In this document: piece by piece, positions 32,890 through 41,009 of the stretch
Position numbering within the stretch: the stretch's first letter is position 1
Layout: the number at the start of each line of letters is the position of its first letter
Source of the DNA: Antarcticimicrobium luteum
GTDB lineage: Bacteria; Pseudomonadota; Alphaproteobacteria; Rhodobacterales; Rhodobacteraceae
Length of the DNA: 50,521 bases
Direction of reading: 5' to 3'
NCBI RefSeq assembly: GCF_004358185.1
Contig: NZ_SMUV01000046.1
Coordinates: forward strand, 1 to 50,521
Notes under the pieces: generated by a model
Told to the model about the DNA's origin: nothing
Databases searched by the model: none
What the model saw: only the letters and a program-made list of their open reading frames with translations
Translations under genes and position numbers: made by a program

Positions 32890-33247
32890 TCCACGGCCCG
32901 CCAAAGGTAGTGCCGCTCGCCGTTGATCTTCACGAACATCTCGTCGAGGTGCCAACGCCAGCGGCTGGACTGCATGCCCTCGAAGCGCCGCTTCCGGATT
33001 TCTGACGCAAATACCGGCCCGAACCGATGTCACCAATAGCGGACGGCTTCGTGGCTCACATCAATGCCGCGCTCGTGAAGCAGATCCTCGACGTTTCGGA
33101 GCGATAGTGGAAACCGGATGTACAACATCACCGCCAGGCGGATGATTTCGGGACTCGTTTTAAAGCAGTGAAAGGGGAACGTCTGGTCATGTCTAGACGC
33201 TAGGGAACCGCCCTGCCCGGCTCAAGCCAGTTTCTTCTGACAGCGCC
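32890..33247 (-). mobile_element. IS6 remnant with a nonsense mutation
   Basis: Encodes roughly the first 115 residues of the transposase, including SRWRWHLDEMFVKINGERRYLWR-type sequence, and ends in a terminal repeat (ttctgacagcgcc). The second Trp of the RYWWHRFG motif is a stop codon, and the start-proximal sequence has also diverged. The C-terminal catalytic residues are missing. Confidence 0.7.
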
Positions 33248-33554
33248 CGTCGAGGTGCCAACGCCGGCGGTTCGATCGCATGCCCTGGATACGCCGCATC
33301 CGGATTTCCGACGCAAACATCGGCCCGAACCGATGCCACCAGTAGCGGACGGCTTCGTGACTCACATCAATTTCGCGTCCGTGGAGCAGATCCTCGCCGT
33401 TTCGGAGCGATAGCGGAAACCGGATGTACAACATCACCGCCAGACGGATGATTTCGGGGCTGGTCATGAAGTAGCGAAAGGGCGAGCGTCTGGTCATGTC
33501 CAGACGCTACGAAACCGCCCTGCCCGCCTCAAGCCGGCTTCTTTTGACAATGCC
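33248..33554 (-). mobile_element. IS6 remnant abutting the methyltransferase relic
   Basis: Encodes about the first 85 residues of the transposase (MTRRSPFRYFMTSPEIIRLAV to RRWHLDGR) and ends in tttgacaatgcc. It directly truncates the methyltransferase gene: the last codons of that frame are IS6 sequence. It is the third of three right ends stacked head-to-tail. Confidence 0.75.
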
Positions 33555-33810
33555 CTTCGCATCGTTGGATCAGGCCGGGGTCAATGTCGATTCCGGTGAC
33601 TTTGCCGACCCGGTGATGTTTGGCCAGATGGACATCCACACCACCAAGACCGCAGCCGATATCTAGCACCGTCAAGCCGGTAAGATCGACGCCTTGCAAA
33701 TAACGATCGACTTCATCGGTGCCGCCCGGTGACGCGAACCCTTCACCCCAAACTGCTTCCAGCAGGGCATTCATGTCGTCATCGTATTCCTGGAAAGAGT
33801 CTTCAGTCAT
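33555..33810 (-). pseudogene. SAM-dependent methyltransferase truncated by IS6
   Basis: The first 85 or so residues survive (MTEDSFQEYDDDMNALLEAVW to PGLIQRCEG). They include motif I VLDIGCGLGGVD and the acidic residue of motif II in VTGIDIDP. The rest of the fold, including the substrate site, is gone. The start resembles small-molecule N-methyltransferases such as those acting on glycine/sarcosine or phosphoethanolamine. In the amine cluster a methyl-transfer role would make sense, but the enzyme is now dead. It was the last gene of the leftward operon, 58 bases after the cupin stop. Confidence 0.75.
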
Positions 33811-33868
33811 TCGTGCTTCCTTCGTATCTGGTAAGCGTTCGGTGGCTTACGCGACTCAGTTGGGGTGA

Positions 33869-34228
33869 TCAGGCTGCAATCATGTAGAACTTCCGCATTG
33901 TCTCGGTGTTTTCCCACGTGCAGGGGCTGCCTTTGGGAATGAAGAATGTGTCGCCAGCAGTGAATGTCTCGGATCTTCCGTCCGGATGAGTAAGTGTCAC
34001 GGACCCCGAGATGATGTGCATCATCTCGTGTACCGGGTAGCCCTCCGGGTAATCCTCGCGGGCGGGTGCACATTCCCATATGCCCGACAGCAATGACTCG
34101 TCTTCCGCAGCGTAGGTGTACAGGTTCATCTCGGTCTTGTTACCGGTCGTGAAACTGCTTGGGCTGGTGAATTCCGACGGCGTCATCCCCTCAGGGTTTG
34201 GGTCAAGTCTGAATGTACGTGCAGTCAT
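33869..34228 (-). CDS. Cupin_3 (DUF861) domain protein
   Basis: The 119-residue protein is a single beta-barrel of the DUF861/ureidoglycine-aminohydrolase-like cupin type. The segments are GIWECAPAREDYPEGYPVHEMMHIISGSVTLTHPDG and FTAGDTFFIPKGSPCTWENTETMRKFYMI. Such proteins often appear in amine and amino-acid catabolic operons, where they bind small polar ligands. It follows the aminotransferase gene by 91 bases in the same direction. The reaction is unknown. Confidence 0.82.
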   Translation of the reverse strand: MTARTFRLDPNPEGMTPSEFTSPSSFTTGNKTEMNLYTYAAEDESLLSGIWECAPAREDYPEGYPVHEMMHIISGSVTLTHPDGRSETFTAGDTFFIPKGSPCTWENTETMRKFYMIAA

Positions 34229-34319
34229 CAGTCTTCTCCTGTGGATTGAAGTGGTCTTTTGACATCGGGTGACACGTCAACATGTTCTTCCATCGGAACA
34301 CGACGTGATCGGTTGATCC

Positions 34320-35702
34320 TTATAACGGTCCGGATATCCGTCTTTCCCATGCGGTCTCGAGCCCTTGCTTCAGGATACCGACCAATGCGTCAATCTGGGT
34401 TGTGGTGATCGTCAATGGTGGCGAAAGGACGGCTGACGAATAGACGGGACGCAGCAAAAGGCCGTTGTCCTGGCAGATCTCATCGACCTCCAGCAGGAAG
34501 TTCATGTCGCGCTCATCGTCCGGTTCCTCCGGATTCAGACAACATTCGACGCCGGCCATCAGGCCTTTCACCCGGATGTCCCGGACCATCGGAAGGTCGG
34601 CAAGCTCTTGCAGGCGTTTCTCAAAATGCGGCGCCACGTTGCGGACATGCTCAAGCAGCGCGTCACGCTCGAATATATCGAGGTTCGCAAGGGCCGCGGC
34701 CGCTGCAACCGGATGGCCCGAATAGGTGAACCCGCTGAAAAAGCCCTTTGGCTCATTCCCGGCCGCCTTGATATCCGCCATCAGCCGATCGGAAATGAAC
34801 AAGGCCCCCATCGGCACATAGCCCGAGGTCAGACCCTTGGCCGTGGTCAGCATATCAGGCTCGACCCCGAAAACATCTCTGCTGGCGAAGTAGTGGCCAA
34901 GGCGCCCGAATGCTGTCACGACCTCGTCGGCAATGAAGAGCACATCATGCTTGCGGCACAACTCGTGACAACGCCGATAATAACCTTCAGGTGGGATGAT
35001 GACCCCGCCCGAGGCCAGAACCGGTTCGGCAATGAACGCCGCGACCTTGTCCGGGCCAAGTTCCAGGATCTTGTTTTCCAGATCGGCGACTTTCTGGTCG
35101 CAGATATCTTCGAGCGACATGCTGGCCGGGCGCAAAGCGGGATTGGGATTGGGGATCAGGTGGACCCGGTCCTCGTCCATGTCCATGTTGGCCTTTTCCA
35201 GCATCTTGCCTGAACACGACGCAGCTAGATGGGTGCTGCCGTGATAGGCCCCAACGCGGGAGATGATGTGCTTCTTGTCGGGGCGGCCAAGGCAGTTGTT
35301 GTAGAAGAACGCAAAGCGCAGAGCGGAATCGACAGCCGTTGAACCGCCGGTGGTAAAGAACACGTTGTTCAGGTCGCCGGGGGCAAGGCCGGCCAACCTT
35401 TCAGCAAGGATCGCGGCGGGCGGAGCCGTGGCCGACCAGGGGGAGAAATAGGTCAGATCCCGCATTTGCGCGGCGACCGCTTCGACGATCTCTTCGCGAC
35501 CGTGGCCAACATTCACGCACCACATTCCACCGGGGCCATCAATAAGCCGATTGCCATCGCTGTCGGTGATGTGGATGCCATCACCCTTGGCAATCACTGT
35601 CCTGGCCTCTGCGCCAATCGAGGTGACGTCCTCCCACGGGTGCAGGAAATATCGGTCCTTGGCCTGAATGCCTTTGGTCTCGTCGGTGGGTTTCTTCGCC
35701 AT
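34320..35702 (-). CDS. Class III (omega) aminotransferase
   Basis: From ATG 35702 the PLP enzyme has 460 residues. It shows the cofactor-phosphate region [16 protein letters not shown], the Asp that contacts the pyridine ring in [15 protein letters not shown], and the Schiff-base Lys in [15 protein letters not shown]. Members transfer amino groups from omega-amines, taurine, beta-alanine or polyamines to pyruvate or 2-oxoglutarate. Start 35702 has an AAAGGACC ribosome site. An in-frame ATG at 35738 overlaps the upstream stop in the ATGA style of this operon and would add 12 residues. It probably handles a primary amine released in the cluster. Confidence 0.88.
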   Translation of the reverse strand: MAKKPTDETKGIQAKDRYFLHPWEDVTSIGAEARTVIAKGDGIHITDSDGNRLIDGPGGMWCVNVGHGREEIVEAVAAQMRDLTYFSPWSATAPPAAILAERLAGLAPGDLNNVFFTTGGSTAVDSALRFAFFYNNCLGRPDKKHIISRVGAYHGSTHLAASCSGKMLEKANMDMDEDRVHLIPNPNPALRPASMSLEDICDQKVADLENKILELGPDKVAAFIAEPVLASGGVIIPPEGYYRRCHELCRKHDVLFIADEVVTAFGRLGHYFASRDVFGVEPDMLTTAKGLTSGYVPMGALFISDRLMADIKAAGNEPKGFFSGFTYSGHPVAAAAALANLDIFERDALLEHVRNVAPHFEKRLQELADLPMVRDIRVKGLMAGVECCLNPEEPDDERDMNFLLEVDEICQDNGLLLRPVYSSAVLSPPLTITTTQIDALVGILKQGLETAWERRISGPL

Positions 35703-35734
35703 GGGTTCCGGTCCTTTCTTCGGCCAGCGGCCGA

Positions 35735-35938
35735 TCATGATTGTGTTCCGACGCGAAGCCCTTCGAGCACGGCCTCTTCGACGGTTCTGGGGCAGAGGCA
35801 GTCGCCGATCATGTGGGTTTCACCACTCCGATCGCCGAGGCTGACCGTCATGTGCCTGTTCGAGAATATGCGGTTTTTCAGCCTGGTCGGCCCGACGGAC
35901 AATGGCGAGAACAGGTTTCCGAAAGCGCGCGCCATCAC
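35735..35938 (-). pseudogene. Collapsed flavoprotein gene (in-frame internal deletion)
   Basis: The 67-residue frame joins the first 37 or so residues of an Old-Yellow-Enzyme-type barrel (FGNLFSPLSVGPTRLKNRIFSNRHMT) to the last 28 or so residues of the FAD/NAD domain of the same family ([23 protein letters not shown]). About 600 central residues are missing and the frame is preserved. The N-terminus resembles DgcA/StcD-type demethylases more than the TMADH type of its neighbours. It keeps ATGA overlaps on both sides, showing that it was once a coupled operon member. Confidence 0.75.
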
Positions 35939-36138
35939 TCACCCTGCGTTTCTTCTGAGCGTCGCGCATCGCGCAGGCGCAACAGGTTCTGGTGACGAGC
36001 TGTGCAGGAGCCACAGGCCTCGGCTTCCCCGACTTCAGGTGTTGAACCGGGCATGCGGTTATTGGCAAAGAGAAGTATTGTGCCGCCGGTTATCACCGCG
36101 GCAGCCGTAAGGGTTAGCAGAGCCCCTTTCCCTTTCAA
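35935..36138 (-). CDS. Tiny membrane-anchored CxxC protein
   Basis: The 67-residue protein has an N-terminal membrane helix (LLTLTAAAVITGGTILLFA), a short linker, an ACGSC motif near residue 43 and a basic tail. It overlaps the stop of the TMADH-type gene before it and the start of the collapsed flavoprotein after it by ATGA, so it was made in step with these flavoproteins. The CGSC pair could bind metal or carry redox equivalents. I do not recognise a family, and the coupling is the main support for calling it real. Confidence 0.55.
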   Translation of the reverse strand: MKGKGALLTLTAAAVITGGTILLFANNRMPGSTPEVGEAEACGSCTARHQNLLRLRDARRSEETQGE

Positions 36139-38219
36139 GCGGCACCTGTCGGAGATGTTTCTCCTACATCCACTCGATCATGTTTCAGCGGCTCGTCGGG
36201 CTCGACGGTGTTGTCCAGTTCACGGGCGTATTGGTGGCCCGCATAAGTGGCTGCCGCGATGATCGCGGGGGCTTCGCAATCGCCGATCCGCTTCAGGGTA
36301 AAGGGAAGTTCCTCGACCTGACCATCCACGGCGGCCAGAAGCTCTTGGTAGAGCGCATCGTTGGGGCTTCGCTGCGTGACCATGACCACCGAGCGGGCGG
36401 CCAGCGGTTTTTCCCGGGCTGAATATTCACAGGTCAAGGTGGCGGTATTGCCGTCAAAACTTTGCAGGCTGTGCGAGACGATCGTCTCGACCCCCAGCTT
36501 CATCAGGTGAGTGCGCACGCGCCAGCGCTCGGATGTTTTTCCAGCCCAGTCGGAAATATTGTCCGCAGGCGTAGCCAGGCTCACCTCAAGGCCGTCTTGC
36601 TGCAGTTTTTCCGCGATCACACCGCCCAGGTAATAGCCGTCTTCGTCATAGACCAGCACCGGGCCTTTGGGCGCGACGCCGTTCATGATGTCATCGGGCG
36701 TCAGGATTTCGGGCGCGGAACCGGCGGCCGCGACCGAAACATAAGCCTCGCCGTTGAACCGCTCCTTGCGCCAGGTTGCGCCGGTTGCGATGGCGACGTG
36801 GTCGGCCTCGAAGGCCATGACGTCCTGGGCGGTCAGCGCACTTTCGCGGTAGACCTCGACATTAGCCATCTCAAGCAGTTCCTGCTCGCGGTAGTTGCGC
36901 ACGCGGGCGTATTCGCTCATCCCCGGCAGCGCACATTCCCGGGTGACCCGGCCACCCAGATCGCGGGATGCCTCGGCCAGGGTCACCTTATAACCGCGCT
37001 CACCAAGGGCACGGGCGGCTTCCAGCCCGGCCGGACCGGCCCCGACGATCAGGACAGAGCTGTCCGAGCCTTTGGGGGCGATCTTTTCGGGATGCCAACC
37101 CTTGCGCCACTCCTCGCCCATGGTTGGGTTCTGCGTGCAGCGGATCGGCACGCCGATGGCATCGCCGGAATAGCAGACGTTGCAGCCGATGCATTCGCGG
37201 ATGGAATCGATGCGCCCTTCTTTGATTTTCCTGGGCAGGAACGGATCGGCAATGGACGGCCGTGCCGCACCGATAAAATCAACGATGCCGCGCTTTACCT
37301 GGCTGAGCATGGTGTCGGGCGAAGTGAAGCGGCCAACGGTTACGACCGGCTTGGTCGTCATGGATTTCACGAAATCCATGTACGGCTCAAGCGGGGCTTC
37401 CTTGACGAAGCGCGACACCCCCATCTCCAGCGAATAATCGGCGATGTTGATATCCCAGAGGTCGGGCATCTCGGCCAGCATTTCGAACATGTCACGCCGT
37501 TCACCGTGGATAGGCATACCGTCTTCACCAATGCGTTCATCGGCAGCAAAGCGCACGGCAACGGCACAGCGGTCACCAACCGCTTCTTTCGTTTCCTCGA
37601 TCAGTTCTCGCACCAGCCGGGTGCGGTTTTCCATCGAGCCGCCATATTCGTCGCTGCGGGTGTTCATGCGCGGATTGAGGAAGTTCGAGATCAGGTAGCC
37701 GTGGGTCGCGTAGACATAGACGATGTCAAACCCGGCATCCCGTGCCCGCAAGGCAGCGCGCTTGTGCCAGTGGCGAAAGGTCTTGATGTCGGTCTTGTCC
37801 ATCGCTCGTGTCTGGAACGGGTTGCCGACTGAATTCGGGAAACTGTCAAGATCCAGCGCGATCTCGCGGGTCATCATGTTCGAGGTCCGGATGCCGCCAT
37901 ACCAAAGCTCGGCACCGGCAAGCGCGCCATGCGCGTGCACCTTGTCGGTCATCAGCAGGTGCGCGCGAATATCGCTGTCATCCCAAAGCGAGGCCGAAGG
38001 ATGCGGCAGGTCATCGGAACTAGGGTGGATCGAGTTGTATTCGGTGCAGACAACGCCCCAGCCGCCCTCAGCCTTGATTCCGCGCATTTCTGCCAGCATC
38101 CGGGGGCGCTGCCAGCCCATGCCTGTGCAATGGGGGACCTGATAGAACCGGTTGGGGGCCGTTACCGGGCCGATTTCGACCGGTTCAAACAGGATGTCAT
38201 AGCGGGGATCGCAGGTCAT
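36135..38219 (-). CDS. TMADH-family flavin/4Fe-4S amine dehydrogenase, paralog 1
   Basis: The 694-residue protein matches trimethylamine dehydrogenase along its length: TIM barrel with FMN, 4Fe-4S cluster, then FAD/NAD-like domains (VLIVGAGPAGLEAARALG near residue 390). Cys31 in YQVPHC would form the 6-S-cysteinyl FMN link. Tyr170 and His173 match catalytic Tyr169/His172 of TMADH, while Glu265 replaces Asp267. Cluster ligands are Cys343, 346, 349 and 361. The substrate-cage positions Tyr60/Trp264/Trp355 of TMADH are Tyr61, Tyr262 and Asp353 here. It probably oxidises an amine to aldehyde or formaldehyde and passes electrons to ETF, which is not encoded nearby. It lies 21 bases after paralog 2. 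Confidence 0.85.
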   Translation of the reverse strand: MTCDPRYDILFEPVEIGPVTAPNRFYQVPHCTGMGWQRPRMLAEMRGIKAEGGWGVVCTEYNSIHPSSDDLPHPSASLWDDSDIRAHLLMTDKVHAHGALAGAELWYGGIRTSNMMTREIALDLDSFPNSVGNPFQTRAMDKTDIKTFRHWHKRAALRARDAGFDIVYVYATHGYLISNFLNPRMNTRSDEYGGSMENRTRLVRELIEETKEAVGDRCAVAVRFAADERIGEDGMPIHGERRDMFEMLAEMPDLWDINIADYSLEMGVSRFVKEAPLEPYMDFVKSMTTKPVVTVGRFTSPDTMLSQVKRGIVDFIGAARPSIADPFLPRKIKEGRIDSIRECIGCNVCYSGDAIGVPIRCTQNPTMGEEWRKGWHPEKIAPKGSDSSVLIVGAGPAGLEAARALGERGYKVTLAEASRDLGGRVTRECALPGMSEYARVRNYREQELLEMANVEVYRESALTAQDVMAFEADHVAIATGATWRKERFNGEAYVSVAAAGSAPEILTPDDIMNGVAPKGPVLVYDEDGYYLGGVIAEKLQQDGLEVSLATPADNISDWAGKTSERWRVRTHLMKLGVETIVSHSLQSFDGNTATLTCEYSAREKPLAARSVVMVTQRSPNDALYQELLAAVDGQVEELPFTLKRIGDCEAPAIIAAATYAGHQYARELDNTVEPDEPLKHDRVDVGETSPTGAA

Positions 38220-38240
38220 GTTCGGCTCTCTTTTCCTGTG

Positions 38241-40292
38241 TCAGTCTTCGGCCAGCGCGGGAAGCTCGCGCCGGAACGGCACCCCTTCGGGCACCTGCTC
38301 TCCCAATTCGCGGGCGAAACGGTGGCCGGAATAGACCGCCGCCGCGATGGTTCCCGGGGCAAGGCAATCGCCGATCCGAGTGACGGATTTCGGGCCGTTG
38401 TCGGGGATGGCCACAAGATCATGGTAAAGCGCGTCTTCGGAATCGCGCATGGTGACCATGATCACGGATTTGCAGGCCAGCGTCTCTTTCCGGTCGGTAA
38501 AGACACAGGCCAGTTCGACTTGGTCGGGCTGGATCGACACGAGATTTCTGAGCGGGACGATGTTCACCCCCAACTCCAACAGGCGTGTCTGGATTTTCGC
38601 CTGTTCCATCGTGTTGTGGGTCCAGGTCGAGACCTCTGCCACCGGGGTGACATAGGTCACGTCCAGCCCTACAAGCCGCAGCTTTTCGGCCATGACGCCA
38701 CCCATGTAATAATGATCGTCGTCAAAGACCACGACCGGGCCTTCGGGGATCGTGCCGGCGGCGACCTCGTCAGGTGTCAGGACAGTTGCCCCTTCAGCGG
38801 TCGGGATCGGGTCGTGATTGTGTCGCCCGATGCCGTGACGCGCCCATTTCGATCCGGTCGCCAAAACCACGTGATCAGCGCCAAATTCCAGCACCTGTTC
38901 TGCGGTCATGCGACTGTCGAAGAAGACATCGACATTGGCCATTTGGCTGATCTGGTATTCCCGGTAATCCGCAACGCGGCGCAATTGGGACAGCCCCGGC
39001 AGGCGGCTTTCAATTGCAACGCGCCCGCCGATTTCGGTGCCGGCCTCTGCCAGGGTTACGAAATGACCCCGCTGACCCAGCGCGCGGGCAGCCTCGAGTC
39101 CCGAAGGGCCAGCACCGACCACAAGAACGCTATCCTTGGATTTGCTTTCAGCGATCTTTTCGGGGTGCCAGCCACGGCGCCACTCTTCGCCCATGGTCGG
39201 GTTTTGCGTGCAGCGCATCGGGGTCGCCAGATAGTCGCCGGTGACGCACATATTGCAGCCAATGCATTCGCGGATATCTTCGACCCGGCCCTCGTCGATC
39301 TTGTTGGGAAGGAACGGATCGGCGATCGAGGGACGCGCGGCACCTATCAGGTCAAGCTGGCCGTTCTTGATCAGCGAAACCATCGCATCGGGGGACGTAT
39401 ACCGCCCCACGCCGACAACCGGCTTGTTGGTAACCTTCTTGACGAAAGAGACATAGCTGTCCTGAAACCCTTCGGCCTGAAACCGCGAGGTTGCGCTGTC
39501 ATTGGGCCAGTCGCTGACATTGACGTCCCAGAGGTCGGGCAGATCGGCCAGCATCTCGACCACATCGCGCCCTTCGCCATCGAAAGTCAGCCCGGCGGGG
39601 CCTTTCAGTTCTTCCACGCCGAAACGGATGGCAACGGCGCAGGTATCGCCGATGGCCTCTTTCGTGTCCTGCAAAACCTCGCGGATCAGGCGCACCCGGT
39701 TTTCAAGCGATCCGCCATATTCGTCCGAGCGGTCGTTGCGGCGCGACAGGAAATGCACAAACGTGGTCATGTCATGGCCGGCATAGACGTAGACGATGTC
39801 ATAGCCCGCCTTTTTACAGCGCAAAGCGGCATCGACATGCATCTTGCGAAAAGCCCTGATGTCGGCCTTGTCCATGGCGCGGGTCTGGATCGGCTCCAGC
39901 AGGTCAATGGGGCGCGCGGATGGACCCATGGGGATCTCGCGGCTGTAGTTGTTCGACGCCCCGCCGCCAAGATGGGCCGGTTCGATTCCGGCCAATGCGC
40001 CGTATTCGTGCACCGCATCAGCCATGCGTGCCAGCACCGGAATGTCGCGGTCATCCCAAAGCCGCCCTTCGGGGGTCGGGGAGAGCTCCGAGGTGTGGCT
40101 GATCTCCACCTCTTCGGTGTTCACCACGCCCCAGCCACCTTCGGCCTTCACACGCCGCATCTCGACCCAGCTTGACGGGTATTGATGGCCCATGCCGTTG
40201 CAGTGGGGCACCTGATAGAAGCGATTTTTTGCGATCACCGGTCCGATCCGAACGGGTTCAAACAGGATATCGTAACGGGGGTCTCTTGGCAC
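38241..40292 (-). CDS. TMADH-family flavin/4Fe-4S amine dehydrogenase, paralog 2 (GTG start)
   Basis: The 683-residue enzyme has the same architecture as paralog 1. Cys31 is the predicted flavin link; Tyr170, His173 and Asp265 match the TMADH catalytic triad; Cys343, 346, 349 and 361 bind the cluster. The cage is Glu61/Trp262/Asp353 in place of Tyr/Trp/Trp. Two acidic residues there argue against trimethylamine and recall histamine dehydrogenase, whose cage I remember as Gln/Trp/Asp. It starts with GTG, supported by AAAGG upstream, only 3 bases after the TetR-type gene stop, so repressor and enzyme share a transcript. Confidence 0.85.
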   Translation of the reverse strand: MPRDPRYDILFEPVRIGPVIAKNRFYQVPHCNGMGHQYPSSWVEMRRVKAEGGWGVVNTEEVEISHTSELSPTPEGRLWDDRDIPVLARMADAVHEYGALAGIEPAHLGGGASNNYSREIPMGPSARPIDLLEPIQTRAMDKADIRAFRKMHVDAALRCKKAGYDIVYVYAGHDMTTFVHFLSRRNDRSDEYGGSLENRVRLIREVLQDTKEAIGDTCAVAIRFGVEELKGPAGLTFDGEGRDVVEMLADLPDLWDVNVSDWPNDSATSRFQAEGFQDSYVSFVKKVTNKPVVGVGRYTSPDAMVSLIKNGQLDLIGAARPSIADPFLPNKIDEGRVEDIRECIGCNMCVTGDYLATPMRCTQNPTMGEEWRRGWHPEKIAESKSKDSVLVVGAGPSGLEAARALGQRGHFVTLAEAGTEIGGRVAIESRLPGLSQLRRVADYREYQISQMANVDVFFDSRMTAEQVLEFGADHVVLATGSKWARHGIGRHNHDPIPTAEGATVLTPDEVAAGTIPEGPVVVFDDDHYYMGGVMAEKLRLVGLDVTYVTPVAEVSTWTHNTMEQAKIQTRLLELGVNIVPLRNLVSIQPDQVELACVFTDRKETLACKSVIMVTMRDSEDALYHDLVAIPDNGPKSVTRIGDCLAPGTIAAAVYSGHRFARELGEQVPEGVPFRRELPALAED

Positions 40293-40295
40293 GGA

Positions 40296-40967
40296 TCAAC
40301 CTTTGCAGTCAGTCGGGGGCGGGCGCTCGAAATGTTTGGGAAACAGGCTGGCCAGGTATTCCTGGATGCGTCTCATGGCATCGAAACGGGTGAATTCCTT
40401 GGGATAGATCAGGATGTTCAGCCAGAAGCCATCATAGAGGCCTTCAAGCGTCATCGCGACGTTTTCAGGATCAACGTTTTCATAGCCACCTTCCGCGATG
40501 ATATCGCGGCACAGACGGACCGACAGATTGAGCCGTTCCGCGTCAATATCAGCAACCAACTTGCGGTAGGATGCGCGCGATTTCGATTCTCCGAAAAAGC
40601 CGTACCACACAGTGATTTTCTTGCGCTTGCAGATAGTGGGATGGAAGTGAGCGGCTACAATCGCCGCAAGTTTTGCCTCGGGGGCGAGATTGGCCTTTTC
40701 GTAGCTCTTTTTCCAGAACTGGTGATGCTCCTCGGCCAGATAACGCAGAGTTTCCTCAAGCAGGTTCTGCTTGGTTGAGAAATGGAAATTGACCAGCCCC
40801 AGGGAGAGGCCCGCCTCGCGGGTGACCGTCGTCATGGTTGTCCCGGCCAGCCCGTGCTTGGCGATGCTTTCGATGGTGGCTTCGATAAGTTGCTGACGCC
40901 GCACCTCTTTCGATGCGGTTCTGGGAGGCTTCCCTGCACTTTTCGCTGTTTTTGTCACGTCGTTCAT
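40296..40967 (-). CDS. BetI-like TetR-family repressor
   Basis: The 223-residue protein has an N-terminal TetR helix-turn-helix (RRQQLIEATIESIAKHGLAGTTMTTVTREAGLSLGLVNFHFSTKQNL) and a C-terminal ligand domain with the EGLYDGFWLNILI segment seen in BetI-type regulators. BetI controls choline/betaine genes, so a methylated-amine ligand fits the context. The gene is between the ABC transporter and the amine dehydrogenases, in the same operon direction. A perfect 16-base palindrome sits directly upstream of its start. Confidence 0.85.
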   Translation of the reverse strand: MNDVTKTAKSAGKPPRTASKEVRRQQLIEATIESIAKHGLAGTTMTTVTREAGLSLGLVNFHFSTKQNLLEETLRYLAEEHHQFWKKSYEKANLAPEAKLAAIVAAHFHPTICKRKKITVWYGFFGESKSRASYRKLVADIDAERLNLSVRLCRDIIAEGGYENVDPENVAMTLEGLYDGFWLNILIYPKEFTRFDAMRRIQEYLASLFPKHFERPPPTDCKG

Positions 40968-40988
40968 GTATTTTCCCGGATTTTGTCG

Positions 40989-41004
40989 TCAGATCATGAT
41001 CTGA
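40989..41004. promoter_or_regulatory. 16-base perfect palindrome upstream of the repressor gene
   Basis: TCAGATCATGATCTGA is fully self-complementary. It lies 22 bases upstream of the TetR-type start codon, in the 42-base gap after the transporter ATPase stop. It lacks the T-run of a terminator and could be an operator for internal autoregulation. Confidence 0.45.
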
Positions 41005-41009
41005 GCGAT

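Noticed and set aside
36462-37832. Rightward open frame of 456 codons
   Set aside because: It lies wholly antisense to TMADH paralog 1 and shows no family motif or ribosome site.
37929-40175. Rightward open frame of 748 codons opposite the TMADH paralogs
   Set aside because: It is the antisense of two high-GC genes, has no recognisable domain and is rich in Arg, His and Gly as expected for a shadow frame.
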